Below, piece after piece: positions 1 to 8,467 of a DNA stretch of 63,693 nucleotides. The DNA comes from Halarchaeoplasma sp046498385. Its GTDB lineage: Archaea > Thermoplasmatota > Thermoplasmata > Halarchaeoplasmatales > Halarchaeoplasmataceae. The DNA lies in contig JAWOAU010000084.1 of assembly GCA_046498385.1 (NCBI GenBank), positions 1-63,693 of the forward strand, written 5' to 3'. Below the pieces are notes generated by a model. That model made no database searches. It was not told the DNA's origin and saw only the letters and a list, made by a program, of their open reading frames with translations. Positions within the stretch are counted from its first letter, which is position 1; every line of letters starts with the position of its first letter. The translations under genes and the position numbers were made by a program.

Positions 1-1
1 T

Positions 2-3000
2 TGGGATACACCAGGAGGCGATTTCAATACATCTTACGTATCTTACAGGAACATATCACAAGAAGGTCTATGGTATGACTGGGATATAACTGAAATAGTG
101 CGTGCTTGGTATGCTGGGGACATAGAAAACAATGGATTGATGATAATTGGAGATGACCATGATGCGGAGCCATATAACCGAGCGTACTTTAAGACGACGG
201 AGAATGAGGATTCCCATCACTGGCCCAAGGTGAAAATGTCGTTTGGGCCGGAGGAGATACCTGATCAGTACATGGAGGAAAACGAACCCACCAGAACCAT
301 ATCGTTGGATACGAGTTACGGGGCGGCAAAAGGAATATCAGGGGAGCATGGTGGTAGTTCTAACGTTCCTTTTGACGGCGAAAATCAGGATGAATCTCGT
401 TGTCAAATCTTGCACACACCCGAACAGATAGGTGGAGAGGGAACAATCAAGCGCATATCCCTTGGAAGGTATTCACCCTCCCAAGTAGGGATATTTGAAA
501 ACCTCAAAATATCTTTAGCTCATACGGAGCTGGAAGAGTTGACGCAAACCTTTGCCGATAACTATCACGGCGTACCAGTTGAAGTTTTTTCCGTGGATAA
601 ATACGAAACCAATTCATCCGACGGTGATCCATGGATACATTTTGAACTGAACGAGAGTTTCACCTACGATTCATCATATAATTTATTGATCGATCTTCAG
701 TGGCAGGGAGACAATGGTGTCAAAGTGGAGACGACTTCTACAAATTTCGATCATTTCGTCACCGTCAATATATGGAACATAAGTTTTCCAAACGGTGCCA
801 CGAGTACCTTTTCACCTGTCACAAAGTTCGAGACCGAAATTGCCGATGTCAGCGTTGTCGACAAAGGGGAATCAGCAAACATGTATCCATTTGTCGGACC
901 CTTGCCCTTCAATTCCGAAGTGTTTTCAGAGATACGCTATCAGATACTACAGAGGAGCGAGTTGTTGAACGCATCTGGAACGGTCGATAAGATATGTTTC
1001 CAGGCCTTTACGAATGGTGCCGACTGGTCTGTTGTAGAAAATTTGTCCATTAGGATGGCACATTCGTCCAACGAATCTTTAGGCTCAAATTATGAATCCA
1101 ACCGTATTGATCCCTGGGTCGAGGTGCTGAACAGATCGACGTATAAGATCGCATCGGAACAAAAAGGTGAATGGGTCGAGATAGATCTGGATAACCTGTT
1201 CCGGTACAATGGTGACGATAACATGGTCGTTGATATACGTTGGAGAGGTGGTCACGCCAAGTACTGGGGGATCAATTTGACCGTTGATACCTCCGTCCCC
1301 TATAATGGTTCTTTATCCTATATGGGTTACGATGCGGAAAGCGGCACAACCGTACAATGGATGCATAACATTCAAACCATATTTGTGGATGAACCTCAAT
1401 GGGAAGCTACTAGCTCGGATCCGTCACTCTTTACCGCAGAGGTTATGGATGAGAATTTAGAGATAACACCTCAACCCGATCAACATGGAACCGGTACTAT
1501 CGATCTCAATATGATGAACTGTAATGGAAAATTGGTACATCAACAGGATGTGATGATCACTATATATGAAGTGAATGAAGCGCCGGATGAACCAACTAAC
1601 CCATCACCGGTGGATGGTGCAACAGATGTTGGCACATCTCCCACACTTTCAGTGGATGTATCGGATCCCGATGGTGACACCATGGATGTTACATTTTATG
1701 ACGCATCGGACGACAGCATTATAGGAACCGATGCTAACGTGTCTAGCGGAGATCCTGCCGAAGTAGAGTGGTCAGATCTTTTGGAAAATACGGAATATGA
1801 GTGGTATGCGGTAGCGCACGATGGTCAGAATACAACACAGTCCGTAGTCTGGACCTTTACTACATTATCTACAAACGCTGCACCTGATGCACCTTCTAAT
1901 CCGTCTCCTGCCGATGGAGCAACAGATGTTGGTACGTCTCCCACATTATCTGTAGATGTATCGGATCCCGATGGGGATGTTATGGACATCACCTTTTACG
2001 ATGCTTCTGACGACAGCGAAATAGGAACCACTACAGATGTAGCTAGCGGTTCAACGGCATATGTGACATGGTCCGACCTTAACTTTGGTGTGGAATATGA
2101 ATGGTACGCGGTGGCGGACGATGGACAGAACACAACCCAATCCGATACCTGGAGCTTTACGACCACCGCTGCAAACCAAGCACCGAATGCACCTTCTAAC
2201 CCGTCTCCCGCTGATGGAGCAACAGATGTTGGTACGTCTCCCACACTTTCTGTTACAGTATCGGACCCCGATGGAGACGCTACGGATGTGATGTTTTACG
2301 ACGCTTCTGATGACAGCGAAATAGATGTAGCTACAGGCGTAGCCAGCGGTTCTACAGCATCTGTTACTTGGTCCGGCCTCTCACTCGATGCTGTTTACGA
2401 GTGGTATGCGGTTGCAGATGACGGCCATGATACAACCCAATCCGATACCTGGAGCTTTACGACCATGGCGGTAGTGGATGATGAGTCTCCCGTAGCGGTT
2501 GCAGGGTCAGACAAAACCGAGATATACGCCGGTGAAACCGTTAACTTTGACGGAAGCGATTCAGCGGATAATGAGGGTATAGTAAGGTACACATGGACGA
2601 TAGAAGGCGAAGAGTTCGATGGAGTAACCGTCAGTTACACCTTTGAGAATCCGGGCACCTATACCATAAGATTGGTTGTTGAAGATGCCGCAGGGAACAT
2701 CCATGAGGACACGATGCAGGTGACAGTAACGGAGAAGGAAGAGGATAGTGGATTTCCACTACTCTGGCTTGCTCTCATCATCGTTATTATAATCGTTATA
2801 CTGCTGCTCATATTACTTCTTACTCGAAAGGGTTCCAAAGGTGAGGAAGAATACGTCCCTCCCCCGCCCATGGAAGGCACTGAGCAGTCCCCTCCGGAAA
2901 CCTACGGGGAGGAAGAGCCTCCCTACGAGGAACCTCCAGAACCCTACGGAGGGGGCGTGAAACCTCAGGAACACTTAGAGCCTTATCCTGCTGAAGAGGA

Positions 3001-3031
3001 GGATATAATACCCCCCGATGATTACCAATGA
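2..3031 (+). CDS. Large membrane-anchored surface protein with DNRLRE-like, Ig-like and PKD domains (5' end missing)
   Basis: The frame is open from base 2, so the N-terminus and any signal peptide lie outside the window; 1,009 residues are visible. The first ~70 residues look like the end of a DNRLRE/CBM96-type domain (WYDWDITEIVRAW). Two related beta-rich blocks of about 150 residues follow; each carries R-x-QIL near its start and IDLQW or VDIRW near its end. Then come three 100-residue Ig/FnIII-like repeats (residues ~527-826), a PKD domain (SPVAVAGSD to GTYTIRLVVED), one hydrophobic helix (~918-940) and a Pro/Glu/Tyr-rich tail of about 67 residues. The protein is therefore predicted to be outside the cell with a short cytoplasmic tail. 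Adhesion or glycan binding is inferred; no catalytic motif is visible. Confidence 0.85.
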   Translation, partial: WDTPGGDFNTSYVSYRNISQEGLWYDWDITEIVRAWYAGDIENNGLMIIGDDHDAEPYNRAYFKTTENEDSHHWPKVKMSFGPEEIPDQYMEENEPTRTISLDTSYGAAKGISGEHGGSSNVPFDGENQDESRCQILHTPEQIGGEGTIKRISLGRYSPSQVGIFENLKISLAHTELEELTQTFADNYHGVPVEVFSVDKYETNSSDGDPWIHFELNESFTYDSSYNLLIDLQWQGDNGVKVETTSTNFDHFVTVNIWNISFPNGATSTFSPVTKFETEIADVSVVDKGESANMYPFVGPLPFNSEVFSEIRYQILQRSELLNASGTVDKICFQAFTNGADWSVVENLSIRMAHSSNESLGSNYESNRIDPWVEVLNRSTYKIASEQKGEWVEIDLDNLFRYNGDDNMVVDIRWRGGHAKYWGINLTVDTSVPYNGSLSYMGYDAESGTTVQWMHNIQTIFVDEPQWEATSSDPSLFTAEVMDENLEITPQPDQHGTGTIDLNMMNCNGKLVHQQDVMITIYEVNEAPDEPTNPSPVDGATDVGTSPTLSVDVSDPDGDTMDVTFYDASDDSIIGTDANVSSGDPAEVEWSDLLENTEYEWYAVAHDGQNTTQSVVWTFTTLSTNAAPDAPSNPSPADGATDVGTSPTLSVDVSDPDGDVMDITFYDASDDSEIGTTTDVASGSTAYVTWSDLNFGVEYEWYAVADDGQNTTQSDTWSFTTTAANQAPNAPSNPSPADGATDVGTSPTLSVTVSDPDGDATDVMFYDASDDSEIDVATGVASGSTASVTWSGLSLDAVYEWYAVADDGHDTTQSDTWSFTTMAVVDDESPVAVAGSDKTEIYAGETVNFDGSDSADNEGIVRYTWTIEGEEFDGVTVSYTFENPGTYTIRLVVEDAAGNIHEDTMQVTVTEKEEDSGFPLLWLALIIVIIIVILLLILLLTRKGSKGEEEYVPPPPMEGTEQSPPETYGEEEPPYEEPPEPYGGGVKPQEHLEPYPAEEEDIIPPDDYQ
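1580..2479 (+). repeat. Three tandem 300-bp repeats inside the surface-protein gene
   Basis: Three units begin at 1580, 1880 and 2180, exactly 300 bases apart. Each encodes a 100-residue Ig/FnIII-like module starting AP(D/N)xPxNPSP and ending TF(T)T. Shared strings such as DGATDVGTSPTLSV and SDPDGD, and long nucleotide identity between units 2 and 3, point to recent duplication. The last few codons of unit 3 already diverge into the linker before the PKD domain. Confidence 0.9.
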
Positions 3032-3050
3032 TACGGGGGTTTGCAACACC

Positions 3051-3161
3051 GCTGCAAAAGCAATAATAAAGGTAATCCGTTCTTGTGGTTTCATGGTGGT
3101 TGCTGAAGTCAAGGTAGAACTCAAGAATGGTGTTACCGACTCCGAATGAATGAACACGGGG
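3051..3161 (+). pseudogene. Relic duplication of the purS leader and first codons
   Basis: This stretch resembles the leader and start of the intact purS about 740 bases downstream. The shared leader runs from GCTGCAAAAGCAATAATA to the start codon at 3093. The reading MVVAEVKVELKNGVTDSE then ends in TGA at 3147-3149, where purS has GGA. Similarity continues for about ten bases and then stops. It is a dead partial copy, separated from the real gene by an opposite-strand gene. Confidence 0.8.
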
Positions 3162-3243
3162 ATTACAATCTAGGTGCGGTAGATATGTACGCTTATCCTG
3201 ATTTTGGGGATGAAGTTTGCATTATTTGGTGTCTAATGCTTTA

Positions 3244-3744
3244 CTATTTTTTATATTTGTAATACACCACCATAGCTCCTATCAGTGCAGTTCCAAAAAC
3301 TATGAAGTTCAAAGATGTAGCGTTCCCATCTGTTCCCTCTTCAATAGTGAAATTCGCGTTATATCGTGTCTGGAATATTACACTATATTGGCCGGTTGGA
3401 ACTTCGTCTCCATCCTGATCGGTCTGGTTCCACTCCATCACCTCTTCGGAAGGGACCATGGGTAGAACATCTTCAACATCACCACCGTCGAACATCAGCC
3501 TATCGGTGTCGATGTGGAGGATTTTAACATGCTGTGCCATTGGGTGATGCGTTAGATTTCCGTCGTTTCGTAGAGCTATCTTTACCGTCTCTCCTTTCTT
3601 ATATACTCCCTTTTCAACCTCTATGAATTCACCTTCTTCCTCCATCCGTCCCCAGTCCGGGAATTCTTCTGCAGATGAAAACGGGATGGATAAGCTCAAA
3701 GCCATTATCACCACTATTACATAGTGTGAGTACCTTATTAGCAT
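3244..3744 (-). CDS. Small secreted/membrane-anchored protein with BsuPI-like Ig domain
   Basis: The 166-residue protein begins with a signal peptide (positively charged start, hydrophobic core, SSAEE near residue 25). It continues with a beta-rich extracellular domain and ends with a hydrophobic helix followed by YYKYKK. The string WNQTDQDGDEVPTGQYSV matches the late motif of BsuPI/FlgD-type Ig-like domains (W-x-Q-x-D-x-x-G-x-x-V-P-x-G-x-Y). It is predicted to be held on the outer face by its C-terminal helix. It interrupts the space between the purS relic and purS, on the opposite strand, and seems to be transcribed alone. The ligand is unknown. Confidence 0.75.
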   Translation of the reverse strand: MLIRYSHYVIVVIMALSLSIPFSSAEEFPDWGRMEEEGEFIEVEKGVYKKGETVKIALRNDGNLTHHPMAQHVKILHIDTDRLMFDGGDVEDVLPMVPSEEVMEWNQTDQDGDEVPTGQYSVIFQTRYNANFTIEEGTDGNATSLNFIVFGTALIGAMVVYYKYKK

Positions 3745-3839
3745 AGTACCAATCTTATTATCTTTATTTAAGCCTAATAAACTTTATCCTGCTACAAAAA
3801 CAATAATAAGGATAAACGTAATCCGGCTATTGTGGTTCC

Positions 3840-4085
3840 ATGGTAGTTGCTGAAGTCAAGATAGAGCTTAAGAAGGGTGTTACAGACCCCGAAGGAATGA
3901 ACACGAAGAAGGCGCTTAACCTCCTTGGATGGGAGGTCGAGTCCGTAAAGACCGGAAAGGTGTTTCACATCGATCTCGGTGAAGATATTTCAGAGGATGA
4001 GGCCGAAGAGGTGGTAAATGAGATGTGCCGACGTATATTGGCCAATCCGGTTATACAGGCCTATCATATCAACTTAGAGGGTTGA
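3840..4085 (+). CDS. purS: Phosphoribosylformylglycinamidine synthase subunit PurS
   Basis: PurS is the small structural subunit that joins PurL and PurQ in the fourth step of purine synthesis, FGAR to FGAM. The 81 residues have the usual family length and pattern: a first strand VVAEVKIELKKGVTDPEG, then NLLG-x-E and VKTGKVF, and a C-terminal CRRILANPVIQAY. It lies two bases upstream of purL and is surely co-transcribed with it. The glutaminase subunit PurQ is not in the window. A dead copy of its first 18 codons is found upstream. Confidence 0.95.
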   Translation: MVVAEVKIELKKGVTDPEGMNTKKALNLLGWEVESVKTGKVFHIDLGEDISEDEAEEVVNEMCRRILANPVIQAYHINLEG

Positions 4086-4087
4086 CG

Positions 4088-6409
4088 ATGAAGCATTACA
4101 TCAGAAAGGACGTTCCCTTCCTTCTTTACGAGGTAAATCTGCTTGGATCTGAGGATGAGGACCTTAGGGATATAAGTCGGAAGAGTGGTATCGGCTTGAG
4201 TCTAAGTGAGATGAGGAGTGTAAGGAAGTACTTTCAGAAGCTCGGCAGGAACCCTACGGATATAGAGATGGAGGCCATTGGCCAGGCATGGTCAGAGCAC
4301 TGCTGCTACAAATCCTCCAAATGCATACTCAGAGATACGGTGTTTGATATCGACGCCCCTCAGAATATATACGTCATAGAAGAGGATGCAGGTGTGGTCG
4401 AGTTCGACGACAAACATGCTTACGTGGTGGCCCTGGAGAGCCACAATCATCCGTCGGCCATAGAGCCCTACGGGGGTGCGGCCACGGGCATAGGCGGTAT
4501 TGTAAGGGACGTGGTGTGCATGGGCGCCCAACCTCTGGCATTCGTTGATCCTCTTTTCTTCGGTCCCCTGGCGCTATCAGAAGATAAACTACCAAAGGGG
4601 ACCAAACACCCCAGATATCTGTTCAACGGCGTCGTGAAAGGCATAAGCGATTACGGCAACCGCCTTGGGATACCGACCCTGGCGGGAATGGTTTACTTTG
4701 ATGATAGCTACACTACCAACTGCCTGGTCAATGTAGGTTGCGTGGGTATCGCCAGGAAGGATGAGCTCATCCGCAGTAGGGTAAAGGAACCGGGTGACGT
4801 GTTTATCATGGCTGGTGGAAAGACCGGCCGTGACGGAATCCACGGTGTGACATTCGCCTCGGACGAACTCAACGAATCATCGGAGGAAGAGGACGTAGGG
4901 GCCGTGCAGGTTGGGGATCCGATCACCAAAGAACCCTTGATACACCTTAGCCTGGAGTTGAACCGCAGTGGCCTGTTACAGGGCATGAAGGATTTCGGCG
5001 GCGGCGGTCTGTCATGTGTCGCCGGGGAGATGGCCCTAGCGGCGGGCTACGGTGCCGAGGTGCAGCTCGATAGGGTGCCTTTGAAGGAAGAAGGCATGGC
5101 TCCGTGGGAGATATGGGTATCCGAGAGTCAGGAGCGCATGATGTATGCCGTTAAACCGGGGGATGTTGACGAGGTACTCCGTCGTGCCAGAAAGTGGGAC
5201 GTGGAGGCATCCGTGATAGGTAAGGTCATAGAGGAACGCTATGTTAGGGTTTATTACAAGGGTGAAAAGATAATGAACCTCGACCTGAAGTTCCAAACAG
5301 GAGGTCCCAGCTACTGCAGACCAGTGAAGCTCGAAAAAAGGGCAGAAGCCATGGAAGAGATAGAGCCCGATTTCCCCGAGGATTTGAATTCTGTTTTGCT
5401 TGAATTACTGGCTCGAAACAACATAAACAGTAAGGAGTGGGTCGTACGTCAGTACGACCATGAAGTGAGGGCTAACACTGTTTTGAATCCTTTCCAGGGC
5501 GTTATAGGTAAGGCGGGCCCAGGTGACGCAGCCGTTATCAAGCCCTTAGAAGATTCCTATAAAGGTATCGCTCTCACCACGGACGTTAACCCCCGACTAT
5601 GTCATATCCATCCCAAAAAGGGCGCGATGTCCGTCCTTGACGAATCATTCCGGAACCTTGTGGCCGTTGGTGCTAGTCCTCATTCTCTGGCGGACTGTTT
5701 GAACTTCGGTAATCCCGAAAAACCAAAAAGACTGGGAGACTTCAAACTTACAGCAATTGGTCTGGAAAAGGTGGCCCGAACCCTTGGAACCCCCTTCGTA
5801 TCCGGGAACGTAAGTTTTTACAACGAGACCGAGAAGGGACCCGTAAAGCCTACACCTACAATACTTGCCTGCGGTCTAATCGACGACGTGCGCAGGGCGG
5901 TATCCATGGACCTCAAGAAAGAAGATTCTTACCTTTATCTGGTCGGTGAAACCAAGAACGAATTAGGGGGTTCGGAGTACTATGAATTTTCTAAGGGTTC
6001 AAGCGGTAGAGTTCCTTCCGTGGATGTTAACAATCTGAAAACCAGTATGGAGGAGATGCTGAGTGCACAATCAATGGGTTTAATACACAGCTGTCATGAT
6101 GTATCTTCAGGCGGACTTGCCGTGGCATTGACTGAGATGTGCATTGCAGGGGATGTTGGTGTAGAAGTAAAAATTCAGCCGGAGTTTAGAGATGACCTTT
6201 ATCTTTTCTCGGAAAGCAATACAAGGTGGATCGTGGAGGTTTCCGAGACTGAAAAATTCGAAGGACTGTTTTCGATACCAATTCAAAAGATAGGCCGTAC
6301 AGGCGGTGATCGATTGAAGATATCTCATGGGGAAGAAACTCTTATAGATCTACCGATACCCGAGTTAAGAACATCGTGGTCCGACCCGGTCCATGATATC
6401 ATGGGCTGA
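4088..6409 (+). CDS. purL: Phosphoribosylformylglycinamidine synthase subunit PurL (small type)
   Basis: PurL is the ATP-dependent FGAM synthase catalytic subunit, used with PurS and PurQ in purine synthesis. The 773-residue length fits the small archaeal/Gram-positive type. Family motifs are intact: WSEHCCYKSS near residue 75, ESHNHPSAIEPYGGAATGIGG, the KDFGGGGLSCVAGEMA segment, and the second half-domain with TTDVNPRLCHIHPKKGA and LNFGNPEKP. The ATG at 4088 is chosen because it follows the purS stop directly. The frame is open 63 bases further upstream, but that stretch is inside purS and reads unlike PurL. It converges with the HerA-like gene, with 11 bases between the two stops. Confidence 0.96.
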   Translation: MKHYIRKDVPFLLYEVNLLGSEDEDLRDISRKSGIGLSLSEMRSVRKYFQKLGRNPTDIEMEAIGQAWSEHCCYKSSKCILRDTVFDIDAPQNIYVIEEDAGVVEFDDKHAYVVALESHNHPSAIEPYGGAATGIGGIVRDVVCMGAQPLAFVDPLFFGPLALSEDKLPKGTKHPRYLFNGVVKGISDYGNRLGIPTLAGMVYFDDSYTTNCLVNVGCVGIARKDELIRSRVKEPGDVFIMAGGKTGRDGIHGVTFASDELNESSEEEDVGAVQVGDPITKEPLIHLSLELNRSGLLQGMKDFGGGGLSCVAGEMALAAGYGAEVQLDRVPLKEEGMAPWEIWVSESQERMMYAVKPGDVDEVLRRARKWDVEASVIGKVIEERYVRVYYKGEKIMNLDLKFQTGGPSYCRPVKLEKRAEAMEEIEPDFPEDLNSVLLELLARNNINSKEWVVRQYDHEVRANTVLNPFQGVIGKAGPGDAAVIKPLEDSYKGIALTTDVNPRLCHIHPKKGAMSVLDESFRNLVAVGASPHSLADCLNFGNPEKPKRLGDFKLTAIGLEKVARTLGTPFVSGNVSFYNETEKGPVKPTPTILACGLIDDVRRAVSMDLKKEDSYLYLVGETKNELGGSEYYEFSKGSSGRVPSVDVNNLKTSMEEMLSAQSMGLIHSCHDVSSGGLAVALTEMCIAGDVGVEVKIQPEFRDDLYLFSESNTRWIVEVSETEKFEGLFSIPIQKIGRTGGDRLKISHGEETLIDLPIPELRTSWSDPVHDIMG

Positions 6410-6420
6410 GTTCGTTTTAA

Positions 6421-7641
6421 TTATCTGTCTTCAGGCGGCAAAGCCGATGCATCGACACCTGTATGTAAACTATGTCGAGGTCGGATTATACACATCTGGA
6501 GTCTCCGTGTCTTGTCATCGAACACCATTGCCAGGCCCCTTCTGAATTCCATGTTAGATACCATCTCGTCCAGACCCTTTTTCATGTACGACTGCTTGGC
6601 CATGCCTAAAGCGGCGACATCGTCCCTTGCGGTTAGGTTGTGGGCGATGATCATGTCCGACTGCCTTATTGCACTGTCGTGGAGTGCCGATGGTTCTTGT
6701 GTAGCGAGTATCAGGGATAATCCTGGATGTCTTCCCAGTTTTATCCAGTCTATGAGCGGTTCTGTGGCAAGAGTATTTTTACCCTTCGGTAAAAAAAGAT
6801 GTGCCTCGTCTATTATCATGTATACCAACGGGTGCTCTTTGGTGATATCCTTGGATGTCTTTGTATCGATCAAGCCCGCCTGTGCCTGCATCTCCATCGT
6901 GGTATAAAGGGTCCTCAAAGCCATCTGCTCCCTGGCTAGGATGGAAACAACCAGGGTTCTGAGGTCGTATCCCCCCAACCGTCCTAGATAGGAGACGTCC
7001 AATACTGCCATCCTGCCAGGTTCGATGAGATCCGATATAGTTCCATGTTCGGAAAACAATTCAAGATCCTCCATCATACCGAACAGGTTCTTCAGGCTTT
7101 CTGCGTGTTCGCCCCCCAAGGAATCAAGCGTATCGTATATATCTACGAAGGAAAAAGAACTTTTTTTGTCGAGCTCCGACATCACCGAGCAAAGTAGAGT
7201 TCCTGCGGGTTCGGTCAACTTCAGGTCGAATATCTCCAGCCAATCGTGTACGTTCACCGAACGAAGTGGTATTTCCAACACACCGTCGTAATGCAGCTTC
7301 CAGCCGGTCTCCTTTGCTTTGCGGATGGCGGCGGCGGGGACCATGACGTGTACAAATTCGCCGAACCCCTTGGGTGAGATACCAAAGTCCTTCATACGTT
7401 CTACCTCACGCTGATTTACGTTTTCCTTCTTCAAACTGTGAAAAACACTCATGGTGTCGATTATGACTACAGATAATCTTTCTCGGGAATCATCCTCTAG
7501 GGATGCAAAACCTTCCGCCAGTACGCCCAAGGTATAGGATTTCCCTGTCCCCCTTTTCCCGAGTACAAGCATGCAGTGAGGTGATACTAAATCGAGAAAA
7601 GTGCGTCCCATCTCCTCGTACTTGCCACCGGGATATGACAC
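6421..7641 (-). CDS. HerA/FtsK-family P-loop ATPase
   Basis: The protein has a Walker A motif GKRGTGKSYT near residue 30 and a Walker B motif VYMIIDEAHLF near residue 280. It also has LGRHPGLSLILATQEPSALH, typical of HerA-like DNA-translocating ATPases. The closest role is DNA end processing or another DNA-pumping task; no NurA gene is adjacent. The listed start is the first standard codon, GTG at 7641. The frame stays open for a further 32 codons up to the TGA of the upstream pilin-like gene and reads like protein (IDEVLGRSQGAKDRLGSKG). The true start is probably upstream at a non-standard codon, for instance CTG or ATA, or a sequence error hides it. Confidence 0.85.
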   Translation of the reverse strand: MSYPGGKYEEMGRTFLDLVSPHCMLVLGKRGTGKSYTLGVLAEGFASLEDDSRERLSVVIIDTMSVFHSLKKENVNQREVERMKDFGISPKGFGEFVHVMVPAAAIRKAKETGWKLHYDGVLEIPLRSVNVHDWLEIFDLKLTEPAGTLLCSVMSELDKKSSFSFVDIYDTLDSLGGEHAESLKNLFGMMEDLELFSEHGTISDLIEPGRMAVLDVSYLGRLGGYDLRTLVVSILAREQMALRTLYTTMEMQAQAGLIDTKTSKDITKEHPLVYMIIDEAHLFLPKGKNTLATEPLIDWIKLGRHPGLSLILATQEPSALHDSAIRQSDMIIAHNLTARDDVAALGMAKQSYMKKGLDEMVSNMEFRRGLAMVFDDKTRRLQMCIIRPRHSLHTGVDASALPPEDR

Positions 7642-7737
7642 GTTCTTACCCAGGAAGCAGCAACCTTTGGAACCTAAACGGTCTTTGGCACCCTGTGAGC
7701 GCCCCAGGACCTCGTCTATGTTTAACAGTGAAACGCC

Positions 7738-8172
7738 TCATTCAGGATCATTAACCGAAACAGTGATCACTGCGGTTTTCGTAGTGGTTATACTTCCGGT
7801 GTATCTAGCAGTTACATCTATAGTACCGAAATTATCACTGGGTGGTAACTCTATTTCAAGGTCATCAAATTTTATCTCCCCATTACTACCCGTTTCACCT
7901 ACACGATCAACACCGCAGCCCGAAAGGGTAACAGTAACTCCTTCTAAAGGATTACCGTTCTGGTCATAGGCGGTGACCGTGTTAGTAGTCCAAGAATCCT
8001 TCATCAAAGAATTTTTCACAGATATATGGTCCAGCTCAGATGTCCTCGAACTCATCATCCATCCCGCAAGTATCGCCGTGCCTATACCGGCCACTACGAC
8101 AAGTATTATCAAGTAAAGGGGCAACCCTTCCAGAGCTCCGTGATTGTCCATTTTTCTTCTTTTCAACCTCAT
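7738..8172 (-). CDS. Pilin-like protein with class III signal peptide and Ig/carboxypeptidase-regulatory-like domain
   Basis: The N-terminus MRLKRRKMDNHGALEGLP is followed by a hydrophobic stretch LYLIILVVVAGIGTAILAGW. This is the layout of archaeal type IV pilin-like proteins, whose positive leader is cut just before the hydrophobic helix. The rest (residues ~55-144) is a beta-rich domain with DQNGNPLEGVTVTLSG, resembling carboxypeptidase-regulatory-like/Big_1 folds. A prepilin peptidase candidate is encoded at 47.1 kb. The gene lies directly upstream of the HerA-like ATPase in the same frame. A TATA-like string (ACATATATAC on the minus strand, ~8200-8209) lies about 30 bases before the start. 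Confidence 0.75.
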   Translation of the reverse strand: MRLKRRKMDNHGALEGLPLYLIILVVVAGIGTAILAGWMMSSRTSELDHISVKNSLMKDSWTTNTVTAYDQNGNPLEGVTVTLSGCGVDRVGETGSNGEIKFDDLEIELPPSDNFGTIDVTARYTGSITTTKTAVITVSVNDPE

Positions 8173-8270
8173 TTAAATCAAACTATAGACAATACAGATT
8201 AGTATATATGTTTTATGATACCTCAAGCCTGTCAGATTCTTAGTGATATTCGATCATTTTCTAATATAGT

Positions 8271-8438
8271 GCAAAACGAAACTTTTAGGGCTAAAGTTTT
8301 GCTTTCCACACATAGATTGAAGACATATTAATACAAAACATAATGTCTTCAACTATAATCAGTAATGGAGTATAATATACTGGATGAATTTTCATGAACT
8401 GTGAAAATTTGTGAAACTGCTAAACGTTTGACAGTTTC
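8271..8438. other. Cluster of four perfect or near-perfect hairpins in the intergenic spacer
   Basis: The ~295-base spacer between the polytopic membrane gene and the pilin-like gene holds no gene but four inverted repeats in a row. They are GCAAAAC/GTTTTGC (8271-8277 and 8296-8302), TTGAAGACAT/ATGTCTTCAA (8317-8326 and 8343-8352), AATTTTCA/TGAAAATT (8387-8394 and 8402-8409) and GAAACTG/CAGTTTC (8413-8419 and 8432-8438). The last is followed on the plus strand by six T residues at 8455-8460. They could be 3' ends, a small RNA, or protein-binding palindromes. Confidence 0.6.
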
Positions 8439-8467
8439 GATACCTCTTCCTTCATTTTTTCTAGTGA

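Noticed and set aside
4025..4087. Upstream start for PurL giving 21 extra residues
   Set aside because: The extra stretch is the end of purS in another frame and does not look like PurL; the ATG right after the purS stop fits.
7738..7740. Read-through of TGA joining the pilin-like protein and the HerA-like ATPase, which are in the same frame
   Set aside because: The two products belong to unrelated classes (extracellular pilin against cytoplasmic ATPase), and no selenocysteine or pyrrolysine signal is visible. A non-standard start is simpler.
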